64,000 nucleotides of DNA, from positions 744,001-808,000 of the forward strand of contig CAVXKT010000011.1 of NCBI GenBank assembly GCA_963762525.1, given 5' to 3'. The notes beneath the pieces were generated by a model. The model was not told where the DNA came from. It saw only the letters and a list, made by a program, of their open reading frames with translations, and searched no databases. Each line of letters opens with the position of its first letter. The stretch's first letter is position 1. Made by a program: the position numbers and the translations under genes. Shown in pieces: positions 46,114 to 55,115 of the stretch. The stretch is from DATFDN01 sp963762525. Lineage in GTDB: Bacteria > Pseudomonadota > Alphaproteobacteria > Acetobacterales > Acetobacteraceae.

Positions 46114-47490
46114 GTGAGTAGGGCGCCATCCGGCATCGCGCGTTTCGACAGCGCCGCCGGAATGGCGCGGGCGCTCGGCGCCTTTCTTAACGGGAAGGAT
46201 TTCGCCAGCCTGACCGGCTCGCCGGCGTTGGACCGCTTGCTGCCGTCGGTCAACCTGCTGCCGCGTCGAGCGCGCGAGTGGTTCTATGCGTTTTCGGGGA
46301 TGGTGGAGGCGATCGGCCGCGGGCGGGTCGATCGGCTTGATCTCGGGCGCATCGCCGCCTGGCTCGTCGGGCTCTACCCCGACCGAATTTACCCGGCTGC
46401 CTTCATCGGCTCCTCGAACGGCGCGCTGGTCCATTTGGCGGCGGCCTTGGGGGCGCCCTTCCTGCCGCAGACCTTCCTGTGCCCGGTGCGCCGGCTCGGC
46501 GCCGATCCGGACGACGCGCGCGCCGGATTAGCGGCCGGGCTCTCGGTTGCGGCAGCGCTCGCGGCGGCGCATCCGGGTATTGCCGTGCATCACATGCACG
46601 ATCCCAACCAGGACCGGTTGATGCTGCGGACGATGAGCTACTTTCGGCTCAAGCACCGGCGGTTGCCGACAGCATGGCGGGCGGCGCTGATACGGTGGCT
46701 ACCCACGGGCGCGACGCTTTACATGGCCGAGTGCACGCAAGCCTGGCCGGTGCTGCGGACCGGCCCGCGTTCGGTTTTCCAGTTCGGTGCCGTCGGCGGC
46801 ATGGAGGCGGAGGAGTATTATCGCGGCAGCGCGCGGGTGCGCGCCTATCTCGCCCGCTACGGCGTGGACCGTGACGGCTGGGATCCGCCGACGCCGGACG
46901 ACACCGCTCCCGAGGCCGAATGGGGCTTCGACCCGGCGCTCCGCCCCGAGCTGGAGGCGCTGGCGCGGGAGCGTGGCTGGCGCCTGGTCGCGCTCCGCTT
47001 CGCCTTGCCCGAGGCGTTGAGCGAAGTCGCCGCGCGCCTCCATATCGCCTGGTACCGCGACTTGGGCAGCGCATCCCTGCGCCTCATCGCCGACAGTTTC
47101 GTGCTGATGGCGCCGCGACGGGCGCAGCTGCTGCGCGCGGTTCCCTTCTGGCTGCTGTTCGGCGTCGAGCCGTCGGCGGAACGGTTGGCGCGCTTTCTCG
47201 ACGCGCATCCGATCGATCGCGCCGACCTGTTCCTGTTCTCGCATGGCACCGAGGGCGTCGGACTGGCGCCGGCCGACACCTGGCGGCGGCTAGCGTATCG
47301 CGGCCGCCTGCTCGGCGTCGATCCCGAACGCTTTCCGCGTGATTTCGCGACCTTCGCGCGCTTTCATCGGGCGGTCGCGGCGCTCAGTCCCGTGCATGAA
47401 GCGCCGCCGCTTTTGCCGCCGGCACGCTTCGAGGCGATGCTGCGCGCCGCCAACGAGGGTACCGGCGTCGAGATAGCCGAGATTCGCTGA
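46114..47490 (+). CDS. Unrecognised 458-residue protein with GxSxG motif
   Basis: I do not recognise a family. The protein has a segment YPAAFIGSSNGALVHLAAALG, which reads like an alpha/beta-hydrolase nucleophile elbow (G-S-S-N-G), then FLPQTFLCPVRR, HHMHDPNQDRLMLRTMSYFRLK, and a Trp/Arg-rich C-terminal half. No signal peptide or clear membrane span. It begins with GTG; no good ribosome site is visible. Its stop overlaps the ATG of an alpha/beta hydrolase (TGATG), so the pair is co-expressed and may act on the same substrate. Intact, without frame breaks, and long enough to be a real enzyme. Confidence 0.7.
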   Translation: MSRAPSGIARFDSAAGMARALGAFLNGKDFASLTGSPALDRLLPSVNLLPRRAREWFYAFSGMVEAIGRGRVDRLDLGRIAAWLVGLYPDRIYPAAFIGSSNGALVHLAAALGAPFLPQTFLCPVRRLGADPDDARAGLAAGLSVAAALAAAHPGIAVHHMHDPNQDRLMLRTMSYFRLKHRRLPTAWRAALIRWLPTGATLYMAECTQAWPVLRTGPRSVFQFGAVGGMEAEEYYRGSARVRAYLARYGVDRDGWDPPTPDDTAPEAEWGFDPALRPELEALARERGWRLVALRFALPEALSEVAARLHIAWYRDLGSASLRLIADSFVLMAPRRAQLLRAVPFWLLFGVEPSAERLARFLDAHPIDRADLFLFSHGTEGVGLAPADTWRRLAYRGRLLGVDPERFPRDFATFARFHRAVAALSPVHEAPPLLPPARFEAMLRAANEGTGVEIAEIR

Positions 47491-48245
47491 TGGGATTCCG
47501 CGATACGTGGACCGAGGTGCGCGGGCTGCCGATGCTCTCCAAAATGTCCGACGCCGCGGGCCCCGACTTTGTCCTCGTGCACGGGCTCGGGCTGTCCCAC
47601 CGCTATATGATGCCGGTCGCCGCGTGCCTTGCGACCGCCTTCCGCGTGCATGTCCCCGATCTGCCCGGATTCGGCGATAGCGCCCACCCGCGCACGATTC
47701 TCGACGTGGACGGGCTGGCGGACGGGCTGGCGGGCTGGATGGCCGCAGCCGGGATCGCGCGCGCCGCCCTGCTCGGCAATTCCTTCGGCTGTCAGGTAAT
47801 CCTGGCGCTCGCCGAGCGCCACCCGTCGCGCGTGACGTGCTGCGTCCTGCAAGGACCGACGGCGCCGCCCGAAGAGCGCACCTGGTTTTGGCAGGCGGTG
47901 CGTTGGCGGCAGAACAACCGTTTCAATCCCCCGGAGCTGGGACCTGTCAGCTATGGGGACTACCGGCGTGCGGGCTATCTGCGGACGCTGCGCACGTTCC
48001 AATTCTCGCTCCGGGACCGTCCGGAGGAGCGCCTGCCCCGCGTCGCTGCGCCCGCGCTGGTGGTGCGCGGCCAGTGCGACCCGATTTGCCGCGAGGACTG
48101 GGCGCAGCGCGTCGCCCGCGATCTGGTCAACGGCAGTCTGGCGGTGATCCCCGGCGTGGCGCACACGCTCGTGTTCACCGCGCCGGAGGCGCTGGCGGCG
48201 GTCGCGTCGGCGTTCGCGCACGGCATCATCGGTTTTCGCCCTTAG
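47490..48245 (+). CDS. Alpha/beta hydrolase
   Basis: A 251-residue single-domain alpha/beta hydrolase. Oxyanion region VLVHGLGLSHRYM, strand PDLPGFGDS, nucleophile elbow LLGNSFGCQV (Ser), acid in VRGQCDPICRED (Asp) and His in PGVAHTLVF, so the triad is complete. This class includes esterases, C-C bond hydrolases such as MhpC, and haloperoxidase-like proteins. Translationally coupled to the unknown 458-residue protein upstream; no further hint on substrate. Confidence 0.85.
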   Translation: MGFRDTWTEVRGLPMLSKMSDAAGPDFVLVHGLGLSHRYMMPVAACLATAFRVHVPDLPGFGDSAHPRTILDVDGLADGLAGWMAAAGIARAALLGNSFGCQVILALAERHPSRVTCCVLQGPTAPPEERTWFWQAVRWRQNNRFNPPELGPVSYGDYRRAGYLRTLRTFQFSLRDRPEERLPRVAAPALVVRGQCDPICREDWAQRVARDLVNGSLAVIPGVAHTLVFTAPEALAAVASAFAHGIIGFRP

Positions 48246-48253
48246 CTCATCAT

Positions 48254-49141
48254 TCAGGGCGTTGCCCTTCTCGCGGTCACGTAGGCATTAAGCCGGTCCC
48301 AAACGGCGCGCAGCCGGGTCAGTCGCGGATCACGTCCGTTCTCGAGCGCACGCCAGATCGCGTCGGCGTGGTTGCCAAGCGCCGCGCGGTTCAGGATTTC
48401 CAAATTCAGGCGCCCGCTCAGCGCCGCGTCGGCGAGTCGCTCATGCCAATTGGCGACTTTGACGATGTTGATCAATTCGGCATCGGTAATCGCGTTTCCT
48501 TCGAGTGATGCAATCGCGTCGGCGTGCAGCAGCTCGAGCTTGTCCCATTCGGCCAAGTACTCCTCGGCGCGTCCGGTTCTGATGAGAAACCGGGCGTCCT
48601 CCCCGGCCTGCTCGGCAATCGCGAGGGCATCGGCTCGCGCTCTCCGGCCGATCACCAACGATGCGGCGAGCGAAGCCAGTCCGAGGCCGAGGGAGAGGAT
48701 GACGGCACAAGCCGCAACAATGATCGCAGTGCGTGGCGAGGCTGCCGGCTTTCCGGCCTCCAACGCCATGATCCGGTCGTCAAAATTGCCGCGCAACTGC
48801 TGTTCGCGCGCTTTCGTTTCGTCATCGAGTTTCGAGATTGCCGCGTCGAGGTCCGATCGCGTGGCGCCCTGTTGCGGGATCATGCTCCGAAGACTGCCCA
48901 ACTCCTTGTCCACGTCGGTCTTCGAATAGACGTTGTTCAGTTCGTTCTGCAGCGCCTGCATCGTCGCCACCTGCGTCAGCAGGTCTTGCCGGAGCTGATT
49001 CATCTGCTGATCGACTTCCGCCCTCGAATACGGCGGCGAGGCTTTGCGCGCCGTCCTCTGCTGTGCGGTGCTCGCCGGGGCTAAGGCCACGGCGAAGCAG
49101 CCGACTGCGAACATGGCCAGGACTAGCTTCGCGGCGCGCAT
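48254..49141 (-). CDS. Exported coiled-coil membrane protein, unknown
   Basis: A 295-residue protein with a signal peptide (residues 1-26, ending APASTAQ), a long heptad-rich coiled coil (about residues 39-128, rich in Gln, Leu, Asp), one strong membrane helix (about 139-166, IIVAACAVILSLGLGLASLAAS) and a helical C-terminal domain of about 120 residues (DKLELLHADAIASLEGNAI, AALGNHADAIWRALENGR). No family recognised. Its base composition is more A+T-rich than neighbours. It converges on the hydrolase gene with an 8-bp gap. Confidence 0.7.
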   Translation of the reverse strand: MRAAKLVLAMFAVGCFAVALAPASTAQQRTARKASPPYSRAEVDQQMNQLRQDLLTQVATMQALQNELNNVYSKTDVDKELGSLRSMIPQQGATRSDLDAAISKLDDETKAREQQLRGNFDDRIMALEAGKPAASPRTAIIVAACAVILSLGLGLASLAASLVIGRRARADALAIAEQAGEDARFLIRTGRAEEYLAEWDKLELLHADAIASLEGNAITDAELINIVKVANWHERLADAALSGRLNLEILNRAALGNHADAIWRALENGRDPRLTRLRAVWDRLNAYVTARRATP

Positions 49142-49339
49142 GTCGCCCCCCGGAGGTTGTTTATGCGGGCATCAACCGGCAGCCTGGTAGGCGAGCGACT
49201 CGCTTCAAGGCAACGGGATTTATTCGGCCTCGCCTCAATTCCCGCACCGGACCATGCCCTTGCGCTGGGAAGGTGGCGGGAGGTATTCGCGATTGACCCC
49301 GTCCTCCCGGCGACTACCTTCCGAGGCCGGGAGAACAGC

Positions 49340-50329
49340 ATGCAATTCGGCCTGTTCGGCGGCGCGCGGACCAAGCGCACGGATACCGGGAGCGGCGACA
49401 GCCACGGCTATCGCGGCTTCATCGACTACGTGGTGGAGGCCGAGCGGCTCGGGTTCGACAGCGTGTTCCTGGTCGAGCACCACTTCACCGGCCAGGGACA
49501 GATCTCCGCCTCGTTGGCGCTGCTCGCCTATCTTGCGGCGCGGACCACCCGCATCCGCCTCGGCACCGCCGTCGTCGTGCTGCCGTGGCACAACCCGGTG
49601 CTGATCGCCGAACAGGCGGCGACCATCGACGTGCTCTCGGGCGGGCGGCTCGATCTCGGCGTCGGCAAAGGCTACCGGCAAGCCGAGTTCGACGGCTTCC
49701 GCATCCCCGCCAGGGAAGCCGGCGCGCGGTTCGATGAGGCGATCGCGGTGATCCGCAAGGCATGGACCGAAGCGGGGCGTTTCTCCCATCGCGGCGCGTG
49801 CTGGAGCTTCGACGATATCGTGGTCGAGCCGGCGCCGGTGCAGCGCCCGCACCCGCCGCTCTGGCTCGCCGCCGGCAGTCCCGAGAGCATCCGCAAGGCG
49901 GCGCGCGATGGCTTCAATTTGCTGCTGGATCAGCTCGGCTCGGTGCGCCTGACCATCGAGCGCGTGGCGATCTTCCGCGACGAATGCGAGCGCGTCGGGC
50001 GCCGCTATCATCCCGCCATGATCGCGGTCGCGCGGGCGTTGCAGATGGTGCGCACCGAGGCCGAGCGCGAAGCGGCGTTCGAGACCCGCCGGCGCGTGCT
50101 CGGCGTGATCGGCGACCTCGCGCGCGGCGAGCGCCCGCCCGAGGACGTGCGCGCCGACGACGCGCCGCTGCTCGGCACCGCCGAGGAGATCACGGCGCGC
50201 ATCGGCCGATTGCGCGCCGGCGGGGTGGCGCGCATCCTGCTGGTCGATCCGGGCGCCTCGGTCGGGCGCCTGCGCGACTTCGCCGCGCATGTGATGCCGC
50301 AATCGCGGCCCCGCGCCGCCGCTGAATAG
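49340..50329 (+). CDS. LLM-class flavin-dependent oxidoreductase
   Basis: A 329-residue bacterial-luciferase-like TIM barrel. Landmarks are EAERLGFDSVFLVEHHF, TRIRLGTAVVVLPWHNPVLIAEQAATIDVLSGGRLDLGVGKGY (positions about 73-115) and LAAGSPESIRKAARDG. It belongs to the FMN monooxygenase type more than the F420 type by wording, but since the genome carries F420 genes the cofactor is open. ATG 49340 is preceded by GAGAACAGC. It lies 8 bp before an intradiol dioxygenase gene, implying aromatic-ring catabolism. Confidence 0.82.
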   Translation: MQFGLFGGARTKRTDTGSGDSHGYRGFIDYVVEAERLGFDSVFLVEHHFTGQGQISASLALLAYLAARTTRIRLGTAVVVLPWHNPVLIAEQAATIDVLSGGRLDLGVGKGYRQAEFDGFRIPAREAGARFDEAIAVIRKAWTEAGRFSHRGACWSFDDIVVEPAPVQRPHPPLWLAAGSPESIRKAARDGFNLLLDQLGSVRLTIERVAIFRDECERVGRRYHPAMIAVARALQMVRTEAEREAAFETRRRVLGVIGDLARGERPPEDVRADDAPLLGTAEEITARIGRLRAGGVARILLVDPGASVGRLRDFAAHVMPQSRPRAAAE

Positions 50330-50337
50330 GGGAGAAG

Positions 50338-51237
50338 ATGCAAGACCTTACACCCGACACCATCACCGATGTCGCGCTCGCGCAGATGGCGGCGACCGCC
50401 GATCCGCGGATGCGCGAGGTGATGGCGAGCCTGGTTCGTCATCTGCACGATTTCGCCCGCGAGGTGCGGCTGACGCCGGAGGAGTGGCTGAAGGGGATCG
50501 GCTTCCTCACCCGCGTCGGCCACGCGTGCACGCCGACCCGCCAGGAGTTCATCCTGTTGTCCGATGTGCTCGGCTTGTCGGCGCTGGTGCACCTGATGCA
50601 CGACCAGGCGGCGGCGGAGACCGGGACCGAGAGCAGCCTGCTCGGCCCGTTCTATCGCGAGGACGCGCCGGAAATTCCGCTCGGCGGCAGCCTCGCTCGC
50701 CACGCCACCGGGCCGGAATTGGTGTTCTACGGCCGCGTCACCGACAACGCCGGCAGGCCGATCCCCGGCGCGCTCATGCGGCTCTGGCAGACCGACGCGG
50801 AGGGGCTTTACGACCTGCAAGCGCCTGACGCCGCGATCGACATGCGCGCCAACGTGCGCTGCGACGCGGATGGCCGGTTCCGGGTGCGCACCTTGAAGCC
50901 GGTCGGCTACGGGATTCCGATGGACGGGCCGGTAGGCGAGATGGTGCGCCGCCAGGGCCGCCACGGCTGCCGCCCGGCGCACATCCATGTGCTGATCGAG
51001 GCGGCCGGCTTCCGCGAACTGGTGACGGCCCTCTACTTCGCCGACGACCCGCATATCGACAGCGACACCGTGTTCGGCGTCTCCAGCCCGCTGGTGGTAA
51101 GCGCGCGCGACGACGATCCGGAGGCGCCGGTCAAGGGCGTGCCGTCGGTGCGTTACGAGTTCCGGCTGGCGCGCGAAACCGGCGAGGGGTCGGGGCGGGT
51201 GGGCGCCGATCCGAAGCAGGTGATGGCGGCGGATTAG
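50338..51237 (+). CDS. Intradiol ring-cleavage dioxygenase
   Basis: A 299-residue non-haem Fe(III) dioxygenase of the catechol/hydroxyquinol 1,2-dioxygenase branch. The N-terminal helical dimerisation domain (residues 1-95) is followed by the beta-sandwich core; Fe ligands are Tyr in EGLYDLQ, Tyr in KPVGYGIPMDG, and two His in CRPAHIHVL. GPFYREDAPE and TDNAGRPIPGALMRLWQTD are typical. Hydroxyquinol 1,2-dioxygenase is the best guess. Paired with the LLM oxidoreductase just upstream, which could supply the hydroxylated ring. Confidence 0.9.
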   Translation: MQDLTPDTITDVALAQMAATADPRMREVMASLVRHLHDFAREVRLTPEEWLKGIGFLTRVGHACTPTRQEFILLSDVLGLSALVHLMHDQAAAETGTESSLLGPFYREDAPEIPLGGSLARHATGPELVFYGRVTDNAGRPIPGALMRLWQTDAEGLYDLQAPDAAIDMRANVRCDADGRFRVRTLKPVGYGIPMDGPVGEMVRRQGRHGCRPAHIHVLIEAAGFRELVTALYFADDPHIDSDTVFGVSSPLVVSARDDDPEAPVKGVPSVRYEFRLARETGEGSGRVGADPKQVMAAD

Positions 51238-51274
51238 CACACATTCGGATCAACTGGAACTGTTTCCCTCTTCG

Positions 51275-52145
51275 TCATGCTCGGCCCGCGGGTCCGGCCG
51301 AATGACCGAAACAAAACGCCCGATCTATTTCCATATGATCCGAAGCCGCCCCGGGCCGCTGCGCCGGAGCGTTCAGCTCGTCGGCTTGCGCCCCGAATAC
51401 GCCCGGAACAGGCCCAACGACGTCCGGCACTCCGCCGTCGAAGCCCGCGCAGGCGAGCGCGTCCAGGATGACCGAGGGCGCAACGCAGGCTTCGATCGTG
51501 TCCCAGTAATACTGCATGAGCCGGCCGGCTTCGGTGCCGGAGCCGCGCACGCGGCAGAGCGCCGGCACGATCCGGCCGAGATAAAGGCGGGCGAGCGCCC
51601 GAACGGGAGCACCCGGCGGACGGCCGATCTCGAGGATCAGGAGCGTGCCGCCGGGCCGCAGCACCCGATGAAACTCGGCGAAGGCGCGGCCGAGATCGGC
51701 CATGTGGCGCAGAGCGTAGCCCATGCTGACGAAATCCATGCTCTCCGAAGCGATCGGCAATTCCTCGCCGCGAGCGCGAACGGTCCCGATCCCGAGAGCA
51801 CGGCGCGCGATCGCCAGCATGTTCTCGCTGAGGTCGAGGCCGATGACGCAGCCCCGGTCCCCGCAGATCCGGATCGCTTCCCGGGCCATCAGTCCGGTTC
51901 CGATCGCGACATCCAGAAGCTGCGCCCGCGGCCGTAATCCGGCGCGGCGCAGCGCATCCCGCCGATACCAGCCCCCCGACCCGAGCGAGAGAATGCGATT
52001 GATGCGATCGTATTCGGCGGCCGTGCGATTGAACAGCTCCCTGACGAAGCCGTCCCGCGCGTCGAGCGACGGAGAAGTACTTCGGCAGCACCGGATGCGG
52101 GCGGATATGCTCTTGTGTCACGATCGATTCACGCGGCTCGGACAT
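51275..52145 (-). CDS. UbiE-like SAM methyltransferase (frame break)
   Basis: About 290 residues, class I methyltransferase. N-terminal HPVLPKYF, then a frame change near 52082 to SLDARDGFVRELFNRTAAEYDRIN, the SAM motif LLDVAIGTGLMAREAI, GLDLSENMLAIARR, SMGYALRHMADLGRAFAEFHRVLRPGG and YYWDTIEACVAP. The RELFNRTAAEYDRINRI wording recalls UbiE/COQ5-type C-methyltransferases. It is divergent from the pigment cluster at 52.3 kb, so it may methylate an aryl precursor there or act in quinone synthesis. Start ATG 52145. Confidence 0.75.
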
Positions 52146-52299
52146 GATCTCCGGCGAGTACCGCATCGGCGCTTTACCGCCAAGCCCGTCAGGCGCTATC
52201 TGGCAATGACTTCACGGGCAAGCCGAGTTCGCGGGGGCGCGGGTTTGCGAACCTTTTCGGCCGATAAACCGGCACGACCCGGCGGCGCGTTTCCTTACC

Positions 52300-53056
52300 A
52301 TGCCGGACCACGCCGTCTCGGTGATTATGTCCTCTTCTACGTCGGGCTCGCCGTGTTCGGCATCAGCAGCCTGCTCGTGGAGCCTGCCCGCCGGGGTGCT
52401 CCATCGGCTGTTGCCGCGCCGATGGCGGGCGCCGCTCGGGCAATTCATGATCATGGCCGGGTTTCGCTACTTCATCGCCGTGATGGAGGCGATGGGCCTG
52501 TTCCGCTGCGATCTGCGAGCGCTGGACGCGCTGCGGCGGGACGGCGGCGCTGATCATCGCGCCGAACCATCCCTCGCTGCTCGATGCCGTGCTGGTGATC
52601 TCGCGCCTGCCGCGCGTGGTATGCATCACCAAGGCGAGCTGTGGGACAACTGGTTCCTCGGCGGCGGCATCCGCCTCGCCTCCTACATCCGCAACGACAC
52701 GCCGGTAAAGCTGGTCAAGCTCGCGCTCGCCGAGCTGCGGGCGGGCAACCAGATGCTGATCTTTCCCGAGGGCACGCGCACGCGTCGCGCCGCCGGTGAA
52801 CGCGTTCAAGGGCGGCTTCGCACTGATGGCGCAGAGGGCCGGGGTTCCGGTGCAGACGGTGTTCATCGAAAGCCCGTCGCGCTACTTGGCGAAGGGCTGG
52901 CCGCTGTTCCGCAAGCCGCAATTCCCCCTGGTTTACCGCGCGCGCCTCGGCCGGCGCTTCGAGGTGGCGGCCGACGTCCACGCGTTCGTCGCCGAGCTTG
53001 AGCAATATTTCCGTCGGGAGCTGGATGCGGTCCGCGCGCGTCGCGAACCGGCATGA
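52300..53056 (+). CDS. Lysophospholipid-acyltransferase-family protein (frame breaks)
   Basis: About 250 residues, PlsC-type acyltransferase of the kind found first in aryl-polyene clusters. An N-terminal membrane segment (LGDYVLFYVGLAVFGISSLL) is followed by the HxxxxD motif in APNHPSLLDAVLVISRLP, then WDNWFLGGG, YIRNDTP, the substrate motif LIFPEGTRT, and FKGGFALMAQRAGVPV. Frame changes near 52320, 52365, 52550, 52630 and 52795 must be bridged. The start is uncertain (ATG 52300, or ATG 52206 upstream). Its stop overlaps the GT2 ATG (ATGA). Confidence 0.75.
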
Positions 53057-53842
53057 CCCCTCCATCGGCATCGCATCTGGTTCTCATTCCCACCTACAAC
53101 ACCGGCGCCCGGCTCGTCGAAACCGTGCGCGCGGCGCGCTCGTCTGGGAGCCGGTCTGGGTGGTGGTGGATGGCAGCACCGACGGCAGCGCTCGCGGCGC
53201 TGAGCGGCTGGCGCAACACGACGCGGGCTTGCGCGTGCTGCGACTGCCGAGCAACCGCGGGCAAGGGGGCGGCCGTGCTGCACGGGCTGCTGCGGGGCGG
53301 ATGCCAAGGGCTTCACGCACGCGCTGACGATGGATGCGGATGGCCAGCATCCGGCCGGCTGCATCCCGCAATTCATGGCGGCCTCCATGGCCGCGCCGGA
53401 CGCGATGATCCTCGGCCGCCCGGTGTTCGACGCCAGCGCGCCCGCGCTGCGCGTGCGCGGGCGGCGCATCTCCAATGCTGGGCCGATTTGGAGACGCTGC
53501 GGGCGCGGGGTTGGCGGATTCGCTGTGCGGCTTTCGCGTCTATCCGATCGCGGCGCTGCGTGCGGTGATGGAGCCGACGCGCTGGATGCGGCGCTTCGAC
53601 TTCGACCCCGAGGCGGCGGTGCGGCTGTGCTGGCGCGGCGTGCGGCCCGATCAATCTGCCGGCGCCGATGCGCTATTTCCGCCCCGAGGAGGGCGGCGTG
53701 TCGCATTTCCGCTATCTGCGGGACAATGCGCTGCTGACGCTGGATGCACACGCGCCTGATGGCTGGGGTTGCTCTGCCGCACTGCCTGCCCGTGCTGCTG
53801 TCGCGCCGCGGGCGCCGGCGCTCACGGCAGCGCGGCGTGTAG
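53053..53842 (+). CDS. GT2-family glycosyltransferase (frame breaks)
   Basis: About 262 residues, GT-A fold. LVLIPTYNTGARLVETV, then VWVVVDGSTDGS (nucleotide-sugar loop), LRVLRLPSNRGKGAAVLHGL, THALTMDADGQHP (DxD-like), LADSLCGFRVYPIAA and RRFDFDPEAAVRLCWRGV. The wording matches the GT2 genes of aryl-polyene and flexirubin-type clusters. At least five frame changes (for example near 53145, 53205, 53290, 53480, 53640). The corrected end is TAG 53840-53842, overlapping the convergent deacetylase. Confidence 0.75.
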
Positions 53843-54650
53843 CGGGACCGATCGCAGCCCGGCCGCCGCCATCCGGTCGAGCAGCGCCGGCAGCACCTCA
53901 AGCACGACGGGGCGCCCGCGCCGCGGTGCGCGCAATTGCCGTCGTGCAGCAGCAGCACATCCCCGGCGGCGAGGCCGCGGCCGAGAGCCGGCGCAGCACG
54001 GCGTGCGGGGTCGCCGTAGCCGTGTCGTAGCCGCGCCGGGTCCAGGTCACGTGGCGCAGCCGCAACCGGCTGGGCACGGGATCGAGCAACGGGCTGCGCA
54101 ACCCCATCGGCGGCACGGAAGAAGGCAGGAGCGCGGCCGGTAATCCCGCCGATCGTCTCCTGCGCCGGAGCAGCTCGCGGTGCAGCGCGCCGGGCGGGTA
54201 GCAGGCAAACGCGTTGGCATGGGTGTGGCTGTGGTTCTCGACGCCGTGCCCGCGCGCCACGATCTCGCGGACGAGGTCGGGATGGCCGGCGGCGCGGCGC
54301 CGATGCAGAAGAAGCTCGCCCTTGGCGCCGCGCCGGTCCAGCAGGTCGAGCACGGCGGGCGTGACGCGCGGGTCCGGGCCGTCGTCGAAGGTCAGCGCCA
54401 TCTCGCCGCGCCGGGGCGTCGCATCGGCCAGCCGCACCAGGTTCGGCCCGAGCAACCCGCTCCGGGGCCACAATCCGAAACCCGCGAGCAGCAGATGATT
54501 GACGGCCACGCCGCCCGGCAGCCACTGCCAGCCCGCCGGCGAGGCGATCGCGCCGGCCGCGGCCGCCGCATGCAAGCCGACCGAGAGCGCCACGGCCGGT
54601 GCGGGCGACCACACCGCTTCCGGGTGAGAAATCGCCGTGAACCGAGCCAT
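53822..54650 (-). CDS. Polysaccharide-deacetylase (NodB) family protein (frame breaks)
   Basis: About 275 residues. Two N-terminal hydrophobic segments (about residues 17-60) then a carbohydrate esterase 4 domain: ALTFDDGPDP (metal Asp), VENHSHTHANAF (metal His pair) and DVLLLHDGNCAH. Several frame changes. Start ATG 54650; corrected stop 53822-53824. It is the only minus-strand gene inside the pigment cluster, divergent from the ACP and convergent with GT2. It could deacetylate a sugar attached to the polyene, or be an unrelated neighbour. Confidence 0.72.
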
Positions 54651-54788
54651 CCGTGCGTCCGCCCTTGTTCGCCCGCGAGGTGCCGGTTCCCTTGGGCGAC
54701 CAAGTTAGCCCGGACAACATGGGAACGCAAGCGAAATGTCCGCCTCGTCTCGGTCGCAAATCGCTAACAAGTGCGCCGAGCGACCACC

Positions 54789-54794
54789 TATGAT
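54789..54794 (+). promoter_or_regulatory. Possible -10 box of the ACP-led operon
   Basis: TATGAT, five of six matches to TATAAT, 24 bp before the ACP start and upstream of GGGAAAGGA. No convincing -35 is seen at 17 bp upstream. The divergent gap (54651-54817) should hold promoters for both directions. Confidence 0.3.
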
Positions 54795-54817
54795 AAGGTC
54801 CGCAAGGGAAAGGAACC

Positions 54818-55115
54818 ATGAGCAGCCACTCGGACGATCCGCAATCGCTAACACCGCGACGGAATCTCGAACAGGAGGTGGCGCGGCTGATCGTTGAGGT
54901 GCTGCAGCTCGAGATCGAGGCGCGCGGAGATACAGCCCGAGGCGCCGCTGTTCAACGAAGGGCTCGGGCTCAATTCGATCGACGCGCTGGAGCTGGCGCT
55001 GGCGATCTCGCGCCAATACGGGTTCGAGCTGAAATCGGACGATGAGCGGAACGGCCAGATCTTCGCCTCGCTGCGCAGCCTGGCCCGGCATATCGAGACC
55101 AACCGCACGCGATGA
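54818..55115 (+). CDS. Acyl carrier protein (frame break)
   Basis: About 98 residues. The 4'-phosphopantetheine serine lies in GLGLNSIDALELALAIS; helix I is LEQEVARLIVEVLQLEIEA and the C-terminal helix SLARHIETNR. One frame change near 54925. Ribosome site AAAGGAACC before ATG 54818. Carrier of the growing polyene in an aryl-polyene-type pathway. Its stop overlaps the next ATG (ATGA). Aryl-polyene clusters usually have two ACPs; only one is seen here so far. Confidence 0.85.
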
